Assembly (NCBI RefSeq): GCF_014649835.1
Contig: NZ_BMTU01000003.1
Span: 248,001 to 312,000 of the forward strand
DNA from: Streptomyces pilosus
GTDB taxonomy: Bacteria; Actinomycetota; Actinomycetes; Streptomycetales; Streptomycetaceae
Length of the DNA: 64,000 nt
Reading direction: 5' to 3'
In this document: positions 46,095-55,083 of the stretch, one piece after another
How positions within the stretch are numbered: position 1 is the stretch's first letter
How the letters are laid out: each line of letters begins with the position of its first letter
Made by a program: the position numbers and the translations under genes
Notes under the pieces: generated by a model
The model's database searches: none
The model's input: the letters and a program-made list of their open reading frames with translations, nothing else
What the model was told of the DNA's origin: nothing

Positions 46095-47540
46095 GTGACG
46101 ACGATGACGAACGCGTCCGTACGCGAGTTCAAGATGCCGGACGTGGGCGAGGGCCTCACCGAGGCCGAGATCCTCAAGTGGTACGTCCAGCCGGGTGACA
46201 CGGTCACCGACGGCCAGGTGGTGTGCGAGGTCGAGACGGCGAAGGCGGCCGTCGAACTGCCCATCCCCTACGACGGCGTGGTCCGCGCGCTGCACTTCCC
46301 CGAGGGCACCACGGTGGACGTGGGCACGTCCATCATCGCGGTGGACGTCGCGGGTGGCGCGGCCCCGGTGGAGGAGGCGCCCGCCGCCCCCGCCGAGCCC
46401 GCCGCGGAACCCGAGGAGAAGCCGGCCGCCCGCCAGCCCGTGCTGGTCGGTTACGGCGTGGCGACGTCCTCCACCCGCCGGCGCCCGCGCAAGCAGGCAC
46501 CGGACGACACCGCCGGCCGGCAGGCGGCGGTGGCGGTCCAGGCGGAACTGAACGGCCACGGCGCCACGGCGGCCGCCCCCGCGGCACCCGCCGCCGCCCC
46601 CGCCGCCGCACCGCAGGACCGCCCGCTGGCGAAGCCGCCGGTGCGCAAGCTCGCCAAGGACCTGGGCGTCGACCTGGCCACGGTCACCCCGACCGGCCCG
46701 GACGGCGTCATCACCCGCGAGGACGTCCACGCGGCGGTGACCACGGCCCCGGCGCAGGCCCCGGCAGAGGCACAGGAGCAGGCAGCGGCCGTGCCGGCTG
46801 CCGTGCCCGCTCCGTCGGCCCCCGTGTCGTACGACACCGCACGGGAGACCCGTGTCCCGGTAAAGGGGGTGCGCAAGGCGACGGCGGCGGCGATGGTCGG
46901 TTCGGCGTTCACGGCGCCGCACGTCACGGAGTTCGTGACGGTCGACGTGACCCGCACCATGAAGCTGGTCGAGGAGCTCAAGCAGGACAAGGAGTTCGCG
47001 GGCCTGCGCGTGAATCCCCTCCTGCTGATCGCCAAGGCCCTGCTGGTCGCGATCAGGCGGAACCCGGACGTCAACGCCTCCTGGGACGAGGCGGCCCAGG
47101 AGATCGTGGTCAAGCACTACGTCAACCTGGGCATCGCGGCGGCCACCCCGCGCGGTCTGATCGTCCCGAACATCAAGGACGCCCACGCCAAGACCCTGCC
47201 GCAACTGGCCGAGTCCCTGGGCGAACTGGTGTCCACGGCCCGGGAGGGCAGGACCTCGCCGTCCGCGATGCAGGCGGGCACGGTCACGATCACCAACGTC
47301 GGCGTCTTCGGCGTCGACACGGGCACGCCGATCCTCAACCCGGGGGAGTCCGCGATCCTCGCGGTCGGCGCGATCAAGCTCCAGCCGTGGGTCCACAAGG
47401 GCAAGGTGAAGCCGCGTCAGGTCACCACCCTGGCGCTCTCCTTCGATCACCGCCTGGTCGACGGCGAGCTGGGCTCCAAGGTCCTGGCCGACGTGGCCGC
47501 GATCCTGGAGAACCCGAAGCGGCTGATCACGTGGGCCTGA
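46095..47540 (+). CDS. Branched-chain 2-oxoacid dehydrogenase E2 (second copy)
   Basis: This acyltransferase of 481 residues has a lipoyl domain with Lys in VETAKAAVELP (about residue 49). The binding domain is PPVRKLAKDLGVDLATV with TPTGPDGVITREDV. The catalytic core ends FDHRLVDGELG near residue 458. GAGGAGAGG stands just before GTG at 46095; an ATG at 46104 is an alternative. A strong terminator follows, so the operon has only three genes; E3 must come from elsewhere. Confidence 0.94.
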   Translation: MTTMTNASVREFKMPDVGEGLTEAEILKWYVQPGDTVTDGQVVCEVETAKAAVELPIPYDGVVRALHFPEGTTVDVGTSIIAVDVAGGAAPVEEAPAAPAEPAAEPEEKPAARQPVLVGYGVATSSTRRRPRKQAPDDTAGRQAAVAVQAELNGHGATAAAPAAPAAAPAAAPQDRPLAKPPVRKLAKDLGVDLATVTPTGPDGVITREDVHAAVTTAPAQAPAEAQEQAAAVPAAVPAPSAPVSYDTARETRVPVKGVRKATAAAMVGSAFTAPHVTEFVTVDVTRTMKLVEELKQDKEFAGLRVNPLLLIAKALLVAIRRNPDVNASWDEAAQEIVVKHYVNLGIAAATPRGLIVPNIKDAHAKTLPQLAESLGELVSTAREGRTSPSAMQAGTVTITNVGVFGVDTGTPILNPGESAILAVGAIKLQPWVHKGKVKPRQVTTLALSFDHRLVDGELGSKVLADVAAILENPKRLITWA

Positions 47541-47569
47541 CGGCCACGAAGCGGTAGATCCAGCACGGC

Positions 47570-47603
47570 AGAAGGGCCCGCCGGTTCTCCGGCGGGCCCT
47601 TCT
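47570..47603. terminator. Terminator after second bkd operon
   Basis: AGAAGGGCCCGCCGG and its exact complement form a 15-bp stem with loop TTCT between convergent genes. Confidence 0.9.
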
Positions 47604-47617
47604 GCGGTGCGCGGGGG

Positions 47618-48532
47618 TCAGACCTTGCCGAAGCCGTAGCCCAGGAGCTTCTTGGCGTCCTTCTCGCGCTGGGCGGCGGAGGAGGAGGCGAGGACCGTGC
47701 CGATCACCGTCTTGCCGTTGCGGGTCGCGGCGAAGACCAGGCAGTACTTGGAGGTCGCGCCGGAGCCGGTCTTCACCCCGATCGTGCCCGCGTAGCTGCT
47801 GAGCAGGGAGTTCGTGTTGGTCCACGGCGCCATCGTGCGGGTGCCGCCCGACTTCGTCCGCGTCTTCGCCGTGTACTTCTTCGTCTTCACGATCGAGCGG
47901 AACGTCGAGTTCTTCATCGCGCTGCTCGCGATCTTCGTCAGATCGCGGGGCGTGGAGTAGTTCTTGCCGTTCCCGATGCCGTCGAACGAGTCGAAGTGGG
48001 TGTTCTTCAGCCCCAGCTTCTTGGCGTCCGCGTTCATCTTGCCGATGAACGACTTGACCCGCGCCGAGCGCGTCGAGCCCGTGCCGAACTTGTCGGCCAG
48101 CGCGTACGCCGCGTCGCAGCCGGACGGCAGCATCAGCCCGTACAGCAGCTGGCGCACGGTCACCTTGTCGCCGACGATCAGCCGCGCGGACGAGGCGTTC
48201 TTCGACACGATGTAGTCGCTGTACGCCTTCTGGATGGTGACCTTGGCGTCCAGGTTCAGATTCTTCTGCGCGAGCACGACCTTCGCGGTCATGATCTTCG
48301 TCGTCGAGCCGGTCGAACGGCGCGTGTCCGCGGCCTTCGAGTACAGCGACTTGCCGTTCCCGTTGTTCATCACGTAGCCGCCCTTGGCGACGATCGCGGG
48401 AACGGGAGCGGCCTGTACGGGAGCGGCCTGCGCCGGCGCCGCGGAGAGGGCGCCCGCCGAGACCAGGGCGCCGCTGGTCACGGCGACGCCGACGGCTCTG
48501 CGGAGGCGGATGGCCTGAGTGGCGATCTTCAA
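47618..48532 (-). CDS. D-alanyl-D-alanine carboxypeptidase (peptidase S11)
   Basis: This secreted serine peptidase of 304 residues trims peptidoglycan pentapeptides. A signal peptide covers residues 1-40 (MKIATQAIRLRRAVGVAV, cut after APAQA). The active-site motifs are STTK in STGSTTKIM, SGCD (in the SxN position, with Cys instead of Asn plus an Asp) and KTG in GVKTGSG. The SGCD form occurs, as I remember, in many streptomycete members. The only usable start is a TTG (48532), because no ATG or GTG lies in the right frame near the signal peptide. The C-terminal anchor seen in PBP5 is absent. Confidence 0.9.
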   Translation of the reverse strand: MKIATQAIRLRRAVGVAVTSGALVSAGALSAAPAQAAPVQAAPVPAIVAKGGYVMNNGNGKSLYSKAADTRRSTGSTTKIMTAKVVLAQKNLNLDAKVTIQKAYSDYIVSKNASSARLIVGDKVTVRQLLYGLMLPSGCDAAYALADKFGTGSTRSARVKSFIGKMNADAKKLGLKNTHFDSFDGIGNGKNYSTPRDLTKIASSAMKNSTFRSIVKTKKYTAKTRTKSGGTRTMAPWTNTNSLLSSYAGTIGVKTGSGATSKYCLVFAATRNGKTVIGTVLASSSAAQREKDAKKLLGYGFGKV

Positions 48533-48730
48533 GTGAGATACCCCGATTGAGTTGAATGCCCCGGTGGTGCAGCGAAGTTGTGGGTGCGGCCGGCAGTGGG
48601 TCCGCACATGTCCGACTCCTTCCGGGGGCGGATGGTTGTACGCGGGGCGGGACGACTTTCCGGGTTCGGGGTGCAGTCCGCATCGTGGACGTATTCTTCC
48701 ACGCGTACGTGATGTATCTATGCTGTCGGC

Positions 48731-49387
48731 ATGACCAGCCTGGCTCCCGTGAAGCAAGCACCCGCCGCCGAGCGCGTCTACGGTCACGTCAAACGGGGCG
48801 TCCTGGAGCGCCGTTACGAGGGCGGCACGCTGCTCACCGAGGGCGAGCTGGCGGAGGCCGTGGGGGTCTCGCGCACCCCCGTGCGGGAGGCGCTGCTGCG
48901 GCTGGAGGCCGAAGGGCTGCTCAAGCTCTACCCGAAGAAGGGCGCCCTCGTGCTGCCGGTCTCCGCCCAGGAGATCGCCGACGTCGTGGAGACCCGGCTG
49001 CTCGTCGAGGAGCACGCCGCCCGGAAGGCGGTGCCCGCGCCGCCCGGCCTGATCGAGCGTCTGGAGCAGCTGCTGGCCCGGCAGAAGGAGCAGGCGGCCG
49101 CGGGCGACTTCGCCGCCGCCTCGGTGACCGACCGGTGCTTCCACGCCGAGATTGTCCGCAGCGGCGGCAACGAGATCCTCTCCCGCCTCTACGACCAGCT
49201 CCGCGACCGCCAGCTGCGCATGGGCGTCGCCGTGATGCACTCCCACCCCGACCGCATCGCCAAGACCCTGGCCGAGCACGAGGAGATCCTCCGGGCGCTG
49301 CGCGCGGGCGACGCGGAGGCGGCCGTGGGCGTGGTCCACCGGCACGTGGGCTGGTTCTCGCACCTGGCCAGGGGAGAGGTGCGATGA
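48731..49387 (+). CDS. GntR-family regulator with FCD domain
   Basis: This repressor of 218 residues has a winged helix at about 15-75 (ERVYGHVKRGVLERRYEGG and TEGELAEAVGVSRTPVREAL) and an all-helical FCD ligand domain from 80 onwards. It probably controls the MFS gene that overlaps its end by 4 nt. The ligand is unknown. ATG at 48731 follows TATGCT (48719-48724) by 6 nt with no ribosome site, so it is probably leaderless. The 198-nt divergent gap to the carboxypeptidase gene holds this promoter and an AT-rich stretch GTACGTGATGTATCTATGCT that may include its own operator. Confidence 0.92.
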   Translation: MTSLAPVKQAPAAERVYGHVKRGVLERRYEGGTLLTEGELAEAVGVSRTPVREALLRLEAEGLLKLYPKKGALVLPVSAQEIADVVETRLLVEEHAARKAVPAPPGLIERLEQLLARQKEQAAAGDFAAASVTDRCFHAEIVRSGGNEILSRLYDQLRDRQLRMGVAVMHSHPDRIAKTLAEHEEILRALRAGDAEAAVGVVHRHVGWFSHLARGEVR

Positions 49388-50694
49388 GCGCGGCCCGCCC
49401 CCGTACCGCCGTCCGGCCCGGCGATCCTCCCGGGGGCCGGCGCGCCCTCGCCGTCTGGGGGATCGGCGTCTCGGTCTACTTCGTCGCGGTCATCTTCCGC
49501 ACGTCCCTGGGCGTGGCCGGACTCGACGCGGCCGACCGCTTCGGCGTCAACGCCTCGGCGCTCTCCACCTTCTCCATCCTCCAGCTGCTGGTCTACGCGG
49601 GCATGCAGATACCCGTCGGCCTGCTGGTGGACCGGCTCGGCACCAAGAGGGTGCTGGGCATCGGCGTCGTGCTGTTCACGGCCGGGCAGCTCGGCTTCGC
49701 CCTCTCGCCGTCGTACGGCACGGCGCTCGCCTCGCGGGCGCTGCTCGGCTGCGGTGACGCGATGACGTTCATCAGCGTGCTGCGGCTGGGCACCCGGTGG
49801 TTCCCGGCCCGGCGCGGGCCACTGGTGGGGCAGCTGGCCGGACTGGCCGGCATGGCGGGCAACCTGGTCTCCACGCTGGTCCTCGCCCGGCTGCTGCACG
49901 ACATCGGCTGGACGGCGGCGTTCGCGGGCAGCTCGCTCGCGGGGGTCGTGGTGTTCGTGCTGCTGGTGCTGTTCCTCAAGGACCACCCCGAGGGCCACGA
50001 ACCGGAGCCGGTGCCGCACCGGGGCGCCGCCTACGTACGCCGGCAGATCGCCGCGTCCTGGCGGGAGCCGGGGACCCGGCTGGGGCTGTGGGTGCACTTC
50101 ACGACGCAGTTCCCGGCGATGGTGTTCCTGCTGCTGTGGGGCATGCCGTTCCTGGTGGAGGCGCAGGGCCTGTCCCGGGGCGTCGCCGGTGAGCTGCTGA
50201 CGCTCGTGGTGCTCTCCAACATGGCCGTCGGGCTCGTCTACGGCCAGGTCGTCGCCCGGCACCACGGGGCGCGGCTGCCGCTGGCGCTGGGGACGGTCGG
50301 CGCGACCGCGCTGCTGTGGGCGGTGACGCTCGCCTACCCGGCGGACACCGCGCCGATGTGGCTGCTGGTGGTGCTGTGCGCGGTGCTGGGGGCCTGCGGG
50401 CCCGCCTCGATGCTCGGGTTCGACTTCGCCCGCCCGGCCAACCCGCCGGAGCGGCAGGGGACGGCGTCCGGGATCACGAACATGGGCGGCTTCGTCGCCT
50501 CCATGACGACGTTGTTCGCGATCGGGGTGCTGCTGGACGCGACGGGGGACGACTACGCCGTCGCCTTCTCGTCGGTGTTCGTGCTGCAGGCGCTGGGGGT
50601 CTCGCAGATCCTGCGGTTGCGGCGGCGGGCGGCGCGCCGGGAGTCGGAACGGCTGGTCGCCAGCCGGGTCTCCTCGGTGCACGTGCCCGTGTAG
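49384..50694 (+). CDS. MFS transporter
   Basis: This membrane protein of 436 residues has about 12 helices. The MFS loop 2-3 motif VDRLGTKRVLGIG (about 77-89) and GxGxA-like text ALLGCGDAMTFISVLRL are visible. It is co-translated with the GntR gene (ATGA), so uptake or efflux of the GntR ligand is likely. The substrate is not evident. The Arg-rich C-terminus lies in the cytoplasm. Confidence 0.92.
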   Translation: MSAARPRTAVRPGDPPGGRRALAVWGIGVSVYFVAVIFRTSLGVAGLDAADRFGVNASALSTFSILQLLVYAGMQIPVGLLVDRLGTKRVLGIGVVLFTAGQLGFALSPSYGTALASRALLGCGDAMTFISVLRLGTRWFPARRGPLVGQLAGLAGMAGNLVSTLVLARLLHDIGWTAAFAGSSLAGVVVFVLLVLFLKDHPEGHEPEPVPHRGAAYVRRQIAASWREPGTRLGLWVHFTTQFPAMVFLLLWGMPFLVEAQGLSRGVAGELLTLVVLSNMAVGLVYGQVVARHHGARLPLALGTVGATALLWAVTLAYPADTAPMWLLVVLCAVLGACGPASMLGFDFARPANPPERQGTASGITNMGGFVASMTTLFAIGVLLDATGDDYAVAFSSVFVLQALGVSQILRLRRRAARRESERLVASRVSSVHVPV

Positions 50695-50721
50695 GCGCCC
50701 GGAGCCGGGCCGGGGCGGGCG

Positions 50722-50751
50722 GGGTGGGCCGAGCGGGCCCACGGCCCACCC
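50722..50751. terminator. Terminator between MFS and DinB-like genes
   Basis: GGGTGGGCCG (50722-50731) pairs with CGGCCCACCC (50742-50751) across a 10-nt loop between convergent genes. Confidence 0.7.
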
Positions 50752-50813
50752 GCGCCTCCTGGCGGGTGCCTCCCGGGCCCGGGGGCCTGGAAGGGCACGA
50801 CCGGCCGTGACGT

Positions 50814-51638
50814 CTACGGGGTGACCGCGAAGTGCCGCAGGATCGCCGCCGCCAGGTCCAGATCGCCCTCCGTCTTCACCCGGTCCGCCGCCGCGTCCGC
50901 GCTCACCCGGCCGCAGGCCAGGCGGAAGAAGGTCTCCCAGTCGAGGGTGAGGGTGGCGGCGGGGCCGAGGGCGGGGGCCGTCTCGAGGGTGCCGCGGCCC
51001 TGGATGTCGACGCGGATCGTGCGCAGGAACTCCAGCGGGCCGTGCACGTCGATGACGACGGCCGAGCTGCGCGGCGCCTGCGCCTTCTCGGCGACCACGC
51101 GCGGCAGTTCGGCGAGCAGCACGTCCCGGGCGACGTGCGCGCCGGGCGAGTCGAGGTTGCCGGGGTGGCCGAGGGCCGTGCGCAGGTCCTGCTCGTGCGC
51201 CCAGACGTCGAAGGCGTGCCGGCGCATGGCCTCCTCCAGCGTCAGCTCCGTACCCAGCGGGCCGCGCACCCTGGCGTCCGGCTGCCGGTTCTCGTTGCGC
51301 AGCTGACGGTTGCGGCGGATGGTCATGAGCTCCAGCTCGGAGGTCATCTCCGGCGCCGTGTGGTGGCGGCGCACGTCGACCTGCATCTCCATGTACCGCT
51401 GGTGGTCGTTGGTGACGTGGAACAGGTCGCGCGGCAGGGTGTGGATGGGGCGGGGGTCCCCGTACATCTCGGAGTCGAGGCCGATGACGTGCGAGACCAC
51501 GTCACGGACCGACCATCCCGGGCACGGTGTCCGCCGGTTCCAGTCGGCCTCCGGGAGGTGCTGCACCAGCTCGGATATCGCCTCGATGGAGTGGGACCAG
51601 GCGTCGGCATAGGGCTGGAGGGTGGGATGCAGACTCAC
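50814..51638 (-). CDS. Maleylpyruvate isomerase/DinB-like family protein
   Basis: This protein of 274 residues starts with the four-helix mycothiol-dependent maleylpyruvate isomerase fold (W...TPCPGWSVRDVVSHVIGLDSEM, about 33-55). Metal-binding His residues are in VVSHV and later RRHAFDVWAHEQD. A C-terminal SCP2-like part follows (RVDIQGRGTLE and DWETFFRLACGR). Family members use mycothiol or just bind metal; the real substrate is unknown. GTG start, with GAGGGG about 12 nt upstream. It is divergent from the nitrilase gene across 219 nt, in which I see nothing certain. Confidence 0.87.
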   Translation of the reverse strand: MSLHPTLQPYADAWSHSIEAISELVQHLPEADWNRRTPCPGWSVRDVVSHVIGLDSEMYGDPRPIHTLPRDLFHVTNDHQRYMEMQVDVRRHHTAPEMTSELELMTIRRNRQLRNENRQPDARVRGPLGTELTLEEAMRRHAFDVWAHEQDLRTALGHPGNLDSPGAHVARDVLLAELPRVVAEKAQAPRSSAVVIDVHGPLEFLRTIRVDIQGRGTLETAPALGPAATLTLDWETFFRLACGRVSADAAADRVKTEGDLDLAAAILRHFAVTP

Positions 51639-51857
51639 GGAACGGGACCCCTCGGCGGTCGGTACACGGGCAGGTTGTGGCGGCGTTGCCAGTGGGCGGT
51701 GGCTGCACTCGGCGGGTGTCTCGGAACTCCCCGGGTTCTCGGCTTGGCTCGAACCCGGGAGGCCCCCAAGTTACGCTGCGGAGAGGCACCCCGGCAGTGC
51801 TTTCGTGTGACGATCGTAGGCCCGTGTGCGCGGGTCGAATGCCAGGACGGTGGTAGT

Positions 51858-52652
51858 GTGCGCGCTTCGTTGCTCCAAGTCGACGTGAACGAGGGCGAAT
51901 CGGTCGAATCGCGCCGGCGCCGGGTCGCCGCGGCGGTACGGGATCAGGCCGCTGCCGATCTCGTGGTGCTCCCGGAGCTGTGGACCACGGGGGCGTTCGC
52001 GTACGAGGAGTTCGGCAGCGAGGCGGAACCCCTCGAGGGGCCGACGTCCGAGGCGATGGCCAAGGCCGCGAGCGACGCCGGCGTGTGGCTGCACGCGGGC
52101 TCGATCCCCGAGCGCGCCCCGGACGGCACCCTCTACAACACCTCGCTCGTCTTCTCCCCCTCCGGCGACCTGGCCGCCGCCTACCGCAAGATCCACCGCT
52201 TCGGCTTCGACCAGGGCGAGGCCGTGCTGATGGGGGCGGGCGACACGCTGGTGACGGTCCGGCTGCCGGAGACCGTGCTCGGCCTGGCGACCTGCTACGA
52301 CCTCCGCTTCCCCGAACTCTTCCGCGGTCTCGTGGACGCCGGCGCCGAGACGCTCGTCGTCCCGGCGGGCTGGCCCGAGCGGCGCCGGTCGCACTGGACG
52401 CTGCTGGCCCGGGCGCGGGCGGTGGAGAACCAGGCGTTCGTCCTGGCGTGCGCGACGGCCGGGTCGCACGCCGGGATCGCGCAGGCGGGTCACTCGGCCG
52501 TGGTCGATCCGTGGGGTGAGGTCCTCGCGGAGGCGGGCCCCGGCGAGGAGGTCCTGACGGTGGACTTCGACCCGGCGACGGTGGCGGGCACCCGGGAACG
52601 CTTCCCGGCGCTCAAGGACCGCGTCCTGGGCCTGGACCGCCCCCGCCGCTGA
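51858..52652 (+). CDS. Carbon-nitrogen hydrolase (nitrilase/omega-amidase-like)
   Basis: This amidase of 264 residues has the catalytic Glu-Lys-Cys triad: Glu in LPELWTTG (about 41), Lys in YRKIHRF (about 109) and Cys in ATCYDLRFPE (about 144). The spacing fits the Nit2/omega-amidase branch, which removes the amide of alpha-ketoglutaramate or similar. GTG at 51858 (MRASLLQVDV) is chosen by alignment with the usual N-terminus; there is no ribosome site, and TAGTGT overlaps the start. The frame continues open far upstream because of high GC, but that part is not coding. Confidence 0.9.
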   Translation: MRASLLQVDVNEGESVESRRRRVAAAVRDQAAADLVVLPELWTTGAFAYEEFGSEAEPLEGPTSEAMAKAASDAGVWLHAGSIPERAPDGTLYNTSLVFSPSGDLAAAYRKIHRFGFDQGEAVLMGAGDTLVTVRLPETVLGLATCYDLRFPELFRGLVDAGAETLVVPAGWPERRRSHWTLLARARAVENQAFVLACATAGSHAGIAQAGHSAVVDPWGEVLAEAGPGEEVLTVDFDPATVAGTRERFPALKDRVLGLDRPRR

Positions 52653-52674
52653 CCCCGGGGTCCCGCGCGGCGGG

Positions 52675-53169
52675 TCAGTCCTCCCGTTCCTTCTCCGCCA
52701 GGTGGATCACGCACACCGCCACCGCGATCAGCAGCGCCGGGTCGGCGTCCTCCCGCACGACGTCGACGCCGTAGGTGTCGCGGAGGGTGAGCCACCGGCG
52801 GGAGATCACGGCAAGCAGTTCGCCGTCGTACTCGACGGCGAACTCGCGGTCCAGGACACGGCCGCTGACGTCGAGTTCGGTGCTGCCGTCCGCCAGGGCC
52901 ACCCGGTAGTGGTTGCGCAGCAGTGACAGCCGTTTGCGCCGGACCGTGGCGAGCGGTTCGTCACCGCGCTCGATCACCATCGTGTCCCGCAGGGCGAACA
53001 TCTTCCGGCGGATGTCGACGAGTACCCGGCCCTCGGTGTCCTTCAGCTCGAAGGTGTCCCGCAGTCGCAGGGCCTTGCCGTCGACGAGGAAGACCTTGTC
53101 GCCCCGCTCGTCCTCGATCCAGTAGTCGTCGCCGATCCCCAGGATCCGGTCCCGCACGAGAAATCTCAT
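52675..53169 (-). CDS. LURP-one-related (LOR) family protein
   Basis: This small protein of 164 residues has a tubby-like barrel of the LURP-one family: MRFLVRDRILGIGDDYWIEDERG at the start, FLVDGKALRLRDTFEL and the final GVDVVREDADPALLIAVAV helix. The function is unknown; the family may bind membranes or phosphatidylinositols in other organisms. It stands alone, and its ATG follows a GGAAGTGC-type weak ribosome site. Confidence 0.88.
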   Translation of the reverse strand: MRFLVRDRILGIGDDYWIEDERGDKVFLVDGKALRLRDTFELKDTEGRVLVDIRRKMFALRDTMVIERGDEPLATVRRKRLSLLRNHYRVALADGSTELDVSGRVLDREFAVEYDGELLAVISRRWLTLRDTYGVDVVREDADPALLIAVAVCVIHLAEKERED

Positions 53170-53220
53170 GCATCCAGCACTTCCCCGTGCCCGCCGCCGA
53201 AACGCCGCCGGTAGGCCGAC

Positions 53221-53266
53221 GGGCTGACCCCCGCCCCCCGGTCACGCCGGGGGCGGGGGTCAGCCC
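53221..53266. terminator. Terminator of small membrane-protein gene
   Basis: GGGCTGACCCCCGCCCCC (53221-53238) pairs perfectly with 53249-53266, an 18-bp stem with a 10-nt loop. It lies 80 nt after the stop of the gene at 53346 (minus strand). Confidence 0.75.
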
Positions 53267-53345
53267 GGAGCACTCCCGGCCGCGCGGGGGCGTGGTCCGG
53301 GAGGGCCTGACGGCGGCCGTCCCGTGGCCCGCGTGAAGGCGCCGC

Positions 53346-53597
53346 TCAGACGCCGTAGCCGTCGCTGTAGCCGTCGCGGGTACGGGGGCGGGCGGGGTCG
53401 TCGACGACCGGCGTGGCCGGTGGTACGACGACCCGGCGCCGCCGGGCGATGCTGCTGAAGGTCGCGACGCCGATCAGACCGACGATCATGAAGATGATGC
53501 CGACCAGGTCAAGGTTGACACCCTGCATGTCCCAGTCGGTCGCGAACGTGAGGATTGCTCCCACGGCGATGAGGATGATGCATCCGCCGAGGCCCAT
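53346..53597 (-). CDS. Small two-helix membrane protein (DUF6458-like)
   Basis: This protein of 83 residues has two membrane helices (GLGGCIILIAVGAILTFA and LDLVGIIFMIVGLIGVATF) and a basic cytoplasmic tail that ends DGYSDGYGV. The pattern MGLGG...ILTFA..W is that of the DUF6458 family. No function is known. GGAGG lies 8 nt before the ATG. It is a single gene of its own, with the aminopeptidase gene to its right. Confidence 0.85.
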   Translation of the reverse strand: MGLGGCIILIAVGAILTFATDWDMQGVNLDLVGIIFMIVGLIGVATFSSIARRRRVVVPPATPVVDDPARPRTRDGYSDGYGV

Positions 53598-53685
53598 GAG
53601 TGTCGCCTCCCTGTCCGGTGTCTCCGGTGTGCACCGGGTACCCGGACCGGCGGCTCCCATGCGCCGTGGCGTGACGGGGGGTTGA

Positions 53686-54984
53686 CTAACCCTCAAGGAA
53701 CGCCACGAGCGCGTTCGCCAGCAGGTACGGGTCCTTCGCGCCGCACAGTTCGCGGGCGCTGTGCATCGACAGGATGGCCACGCCGATGTCGACGGTCCGG
53801 ATGCCGTGCCGGGCCGCGGTGATCGGGCCGATCGTGGTGCCGCACGGCATCGCGTTGTTGGAGACGAAGGACTGGAAGGGGACGCCCGCCTTCTCGCAGG
53901 CCGCGGCGAACACCGCCCGGCCCGAACCGTCCGTGGCGTACCGGTTGTTGACGTTGACCTTGAGGATGGGGCCGCCGTCGACGCGCGGGTGGTGCGTCGG
54001 GTCGTGCCGCTCCGCGTAGTTGGGGTGGACGGCATGACCGGTGTCGGAGGACAGGCAGACGGTGGCCGCGAAGGCCCGCGCCCGGTCCTCGTAGGAGCCG
54101 CCGCGCGCGAACACCGAGCGCTCCAGGACGCCGCCGAGCAGCGGGCCGTCCGCGCCGGTGTCGGACTGGGAGCCGTTCTCCTCGTGGTCGAACGCCGCGA
54201 GGACGGGGATGAAGGAGAGGTCGGAGCCCCGGCCCGCCACCGCCGCCAGCGCGGCCGTACCGGAGTGCACGGAGAGCAGGTTGTCCATGCGCGGGCCCGC
54301 CACCAGCTCGCGGTCGCGGCCCAGGTAGGCGGGCGGTTCGACGGGGTGCACGCTCAGGTCCCAGCCCGTGACCTCGCCGGCCGGAAGACCCGCGGTCTCC
54401 TCCAGGAAGGCGATGAGGTCGCCGTCGCGGACGTCGTCGCCCATGCCCCAGACGGGCTGCATGTGCCGCTGCTTGTCGAGCTTGAGGCCGTCGGAGTTGA
54501 CCGCGCGGTCCAGGTGGATGGCGAGCTGGGGGACGCGCAGCAGCGGACGGTCGACGTCGACCAGGCGGCTGGAGCCGTCCCGCAGGGAGAGCCGGCCGGC
54601 CAGGCCCAGGTCGCGGTCGAGCCAGGAGTTGAGCAGCGGACCGCCGTAGATCTCCACGGCCACCTGGCGCCAGCCGTGCCCGCCGCTGTCGGGGCGGGGC
54701 TTCACGCGCAGGGTGGGGGAGTCGGTGTGGGCGCCGACGATCCGGAAGGGGGTGTGCGCGGGGGCGCCCTCGGGGACGTACCAGGCGATGATCGCGCCGC
54801 CGCGCAGCACGTACTTGCCGCCGGCGGTCCCGTCCCAGGCGTCCGTCTCCGCGACCTGCCGGAAGCCCGCCTTCTCCAGCCGGTCGGCGGCGTTCGCCAC
54901 GGCGTGGTACGGCGTGGGGCTCGCCGCCAGGAAGGACATCAGGTCGTCGGTGTGACCGCGATCGAAGCGGGGGGGTTCGCTCAT
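53686..54984 (-). CDS. M18-family aspartyl aminopeptidase
   Basis: This zinc aminopeptidase of 432 residues removes N-terminal acidic residues from peptides in the cytoplasm. Metal-binding motifs are visible: His and Asp in VGAHTDSPTLRVKP (about 90), Asp-His-Glu-Glu in AAFDHEENGSQSDTGADG (about 265-270) and a late His in ILSMHSARE (about 405). The family usually forms tetrahedral dodecamers. The length fits. A ribosome site GAACCC is weak. It lies between two minus-strand genes and is probably a single unit. Confidence 0.93.
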   Translation of the reverse strand: MSEPPRFDRGHTDDLMSFLAASPTPYHAVANAADRLEKAGFRQVAETDAWDGTAGGKYVLRGGAIIAWYVPEGAPAHTPFRIVGAHTDSPTLRVKPRPDSGGHGWRQVAVEIYGGPLLNSWLDRDLGLAGRLSLRDGSSRLVDVDRPLLRVPQLAIHLDRAVNSDGLKLDKQRHMQPVWGMGDDVRDGDLIAFLEETAGLPAGEVTGWDLSVHPVEPPAYLGRDRELVAGPRMDNLLSVHSGTAALAAVAGRGSDLSFIPVLAAFDHEENGSQSDTGADGPLLGGVLERSVFARGGSYEDRARAFAATVCLSSDTGHAVHPNYAERHDPTHHPRVDGGPILKVNVNNRYATDGSGRAVFAAACEKAGVPFQSFVSNNAMPCGTTIGPITAARHGIRTVDIGVAILSMHSARELCGAKDPYLLANALVAFLEG

Positions 54985-55004
54985 GGGTTCACCTTAACGA
55001 GCGC

Positions 55005-55038
55005 GAGGGCCCGCCTCCCGGTGCGGGAGCGGGCCCTC
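55005..55038 (-). terminator. Terminator after acyl-CoA dehydrogenase gene
   Basis: GAGGGCCCGC(C)TCCCG (55005-55020) pairs with 55024-55038, with one bulged base. It lies 46 nt beyond the stop of the minus-strand gene. Confidence 0.75.
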
Positions 55039-55083
55039 GGACCCCTCGTCACGGGGTCTCCACGGCGTCTGTACGGGCTCGTC

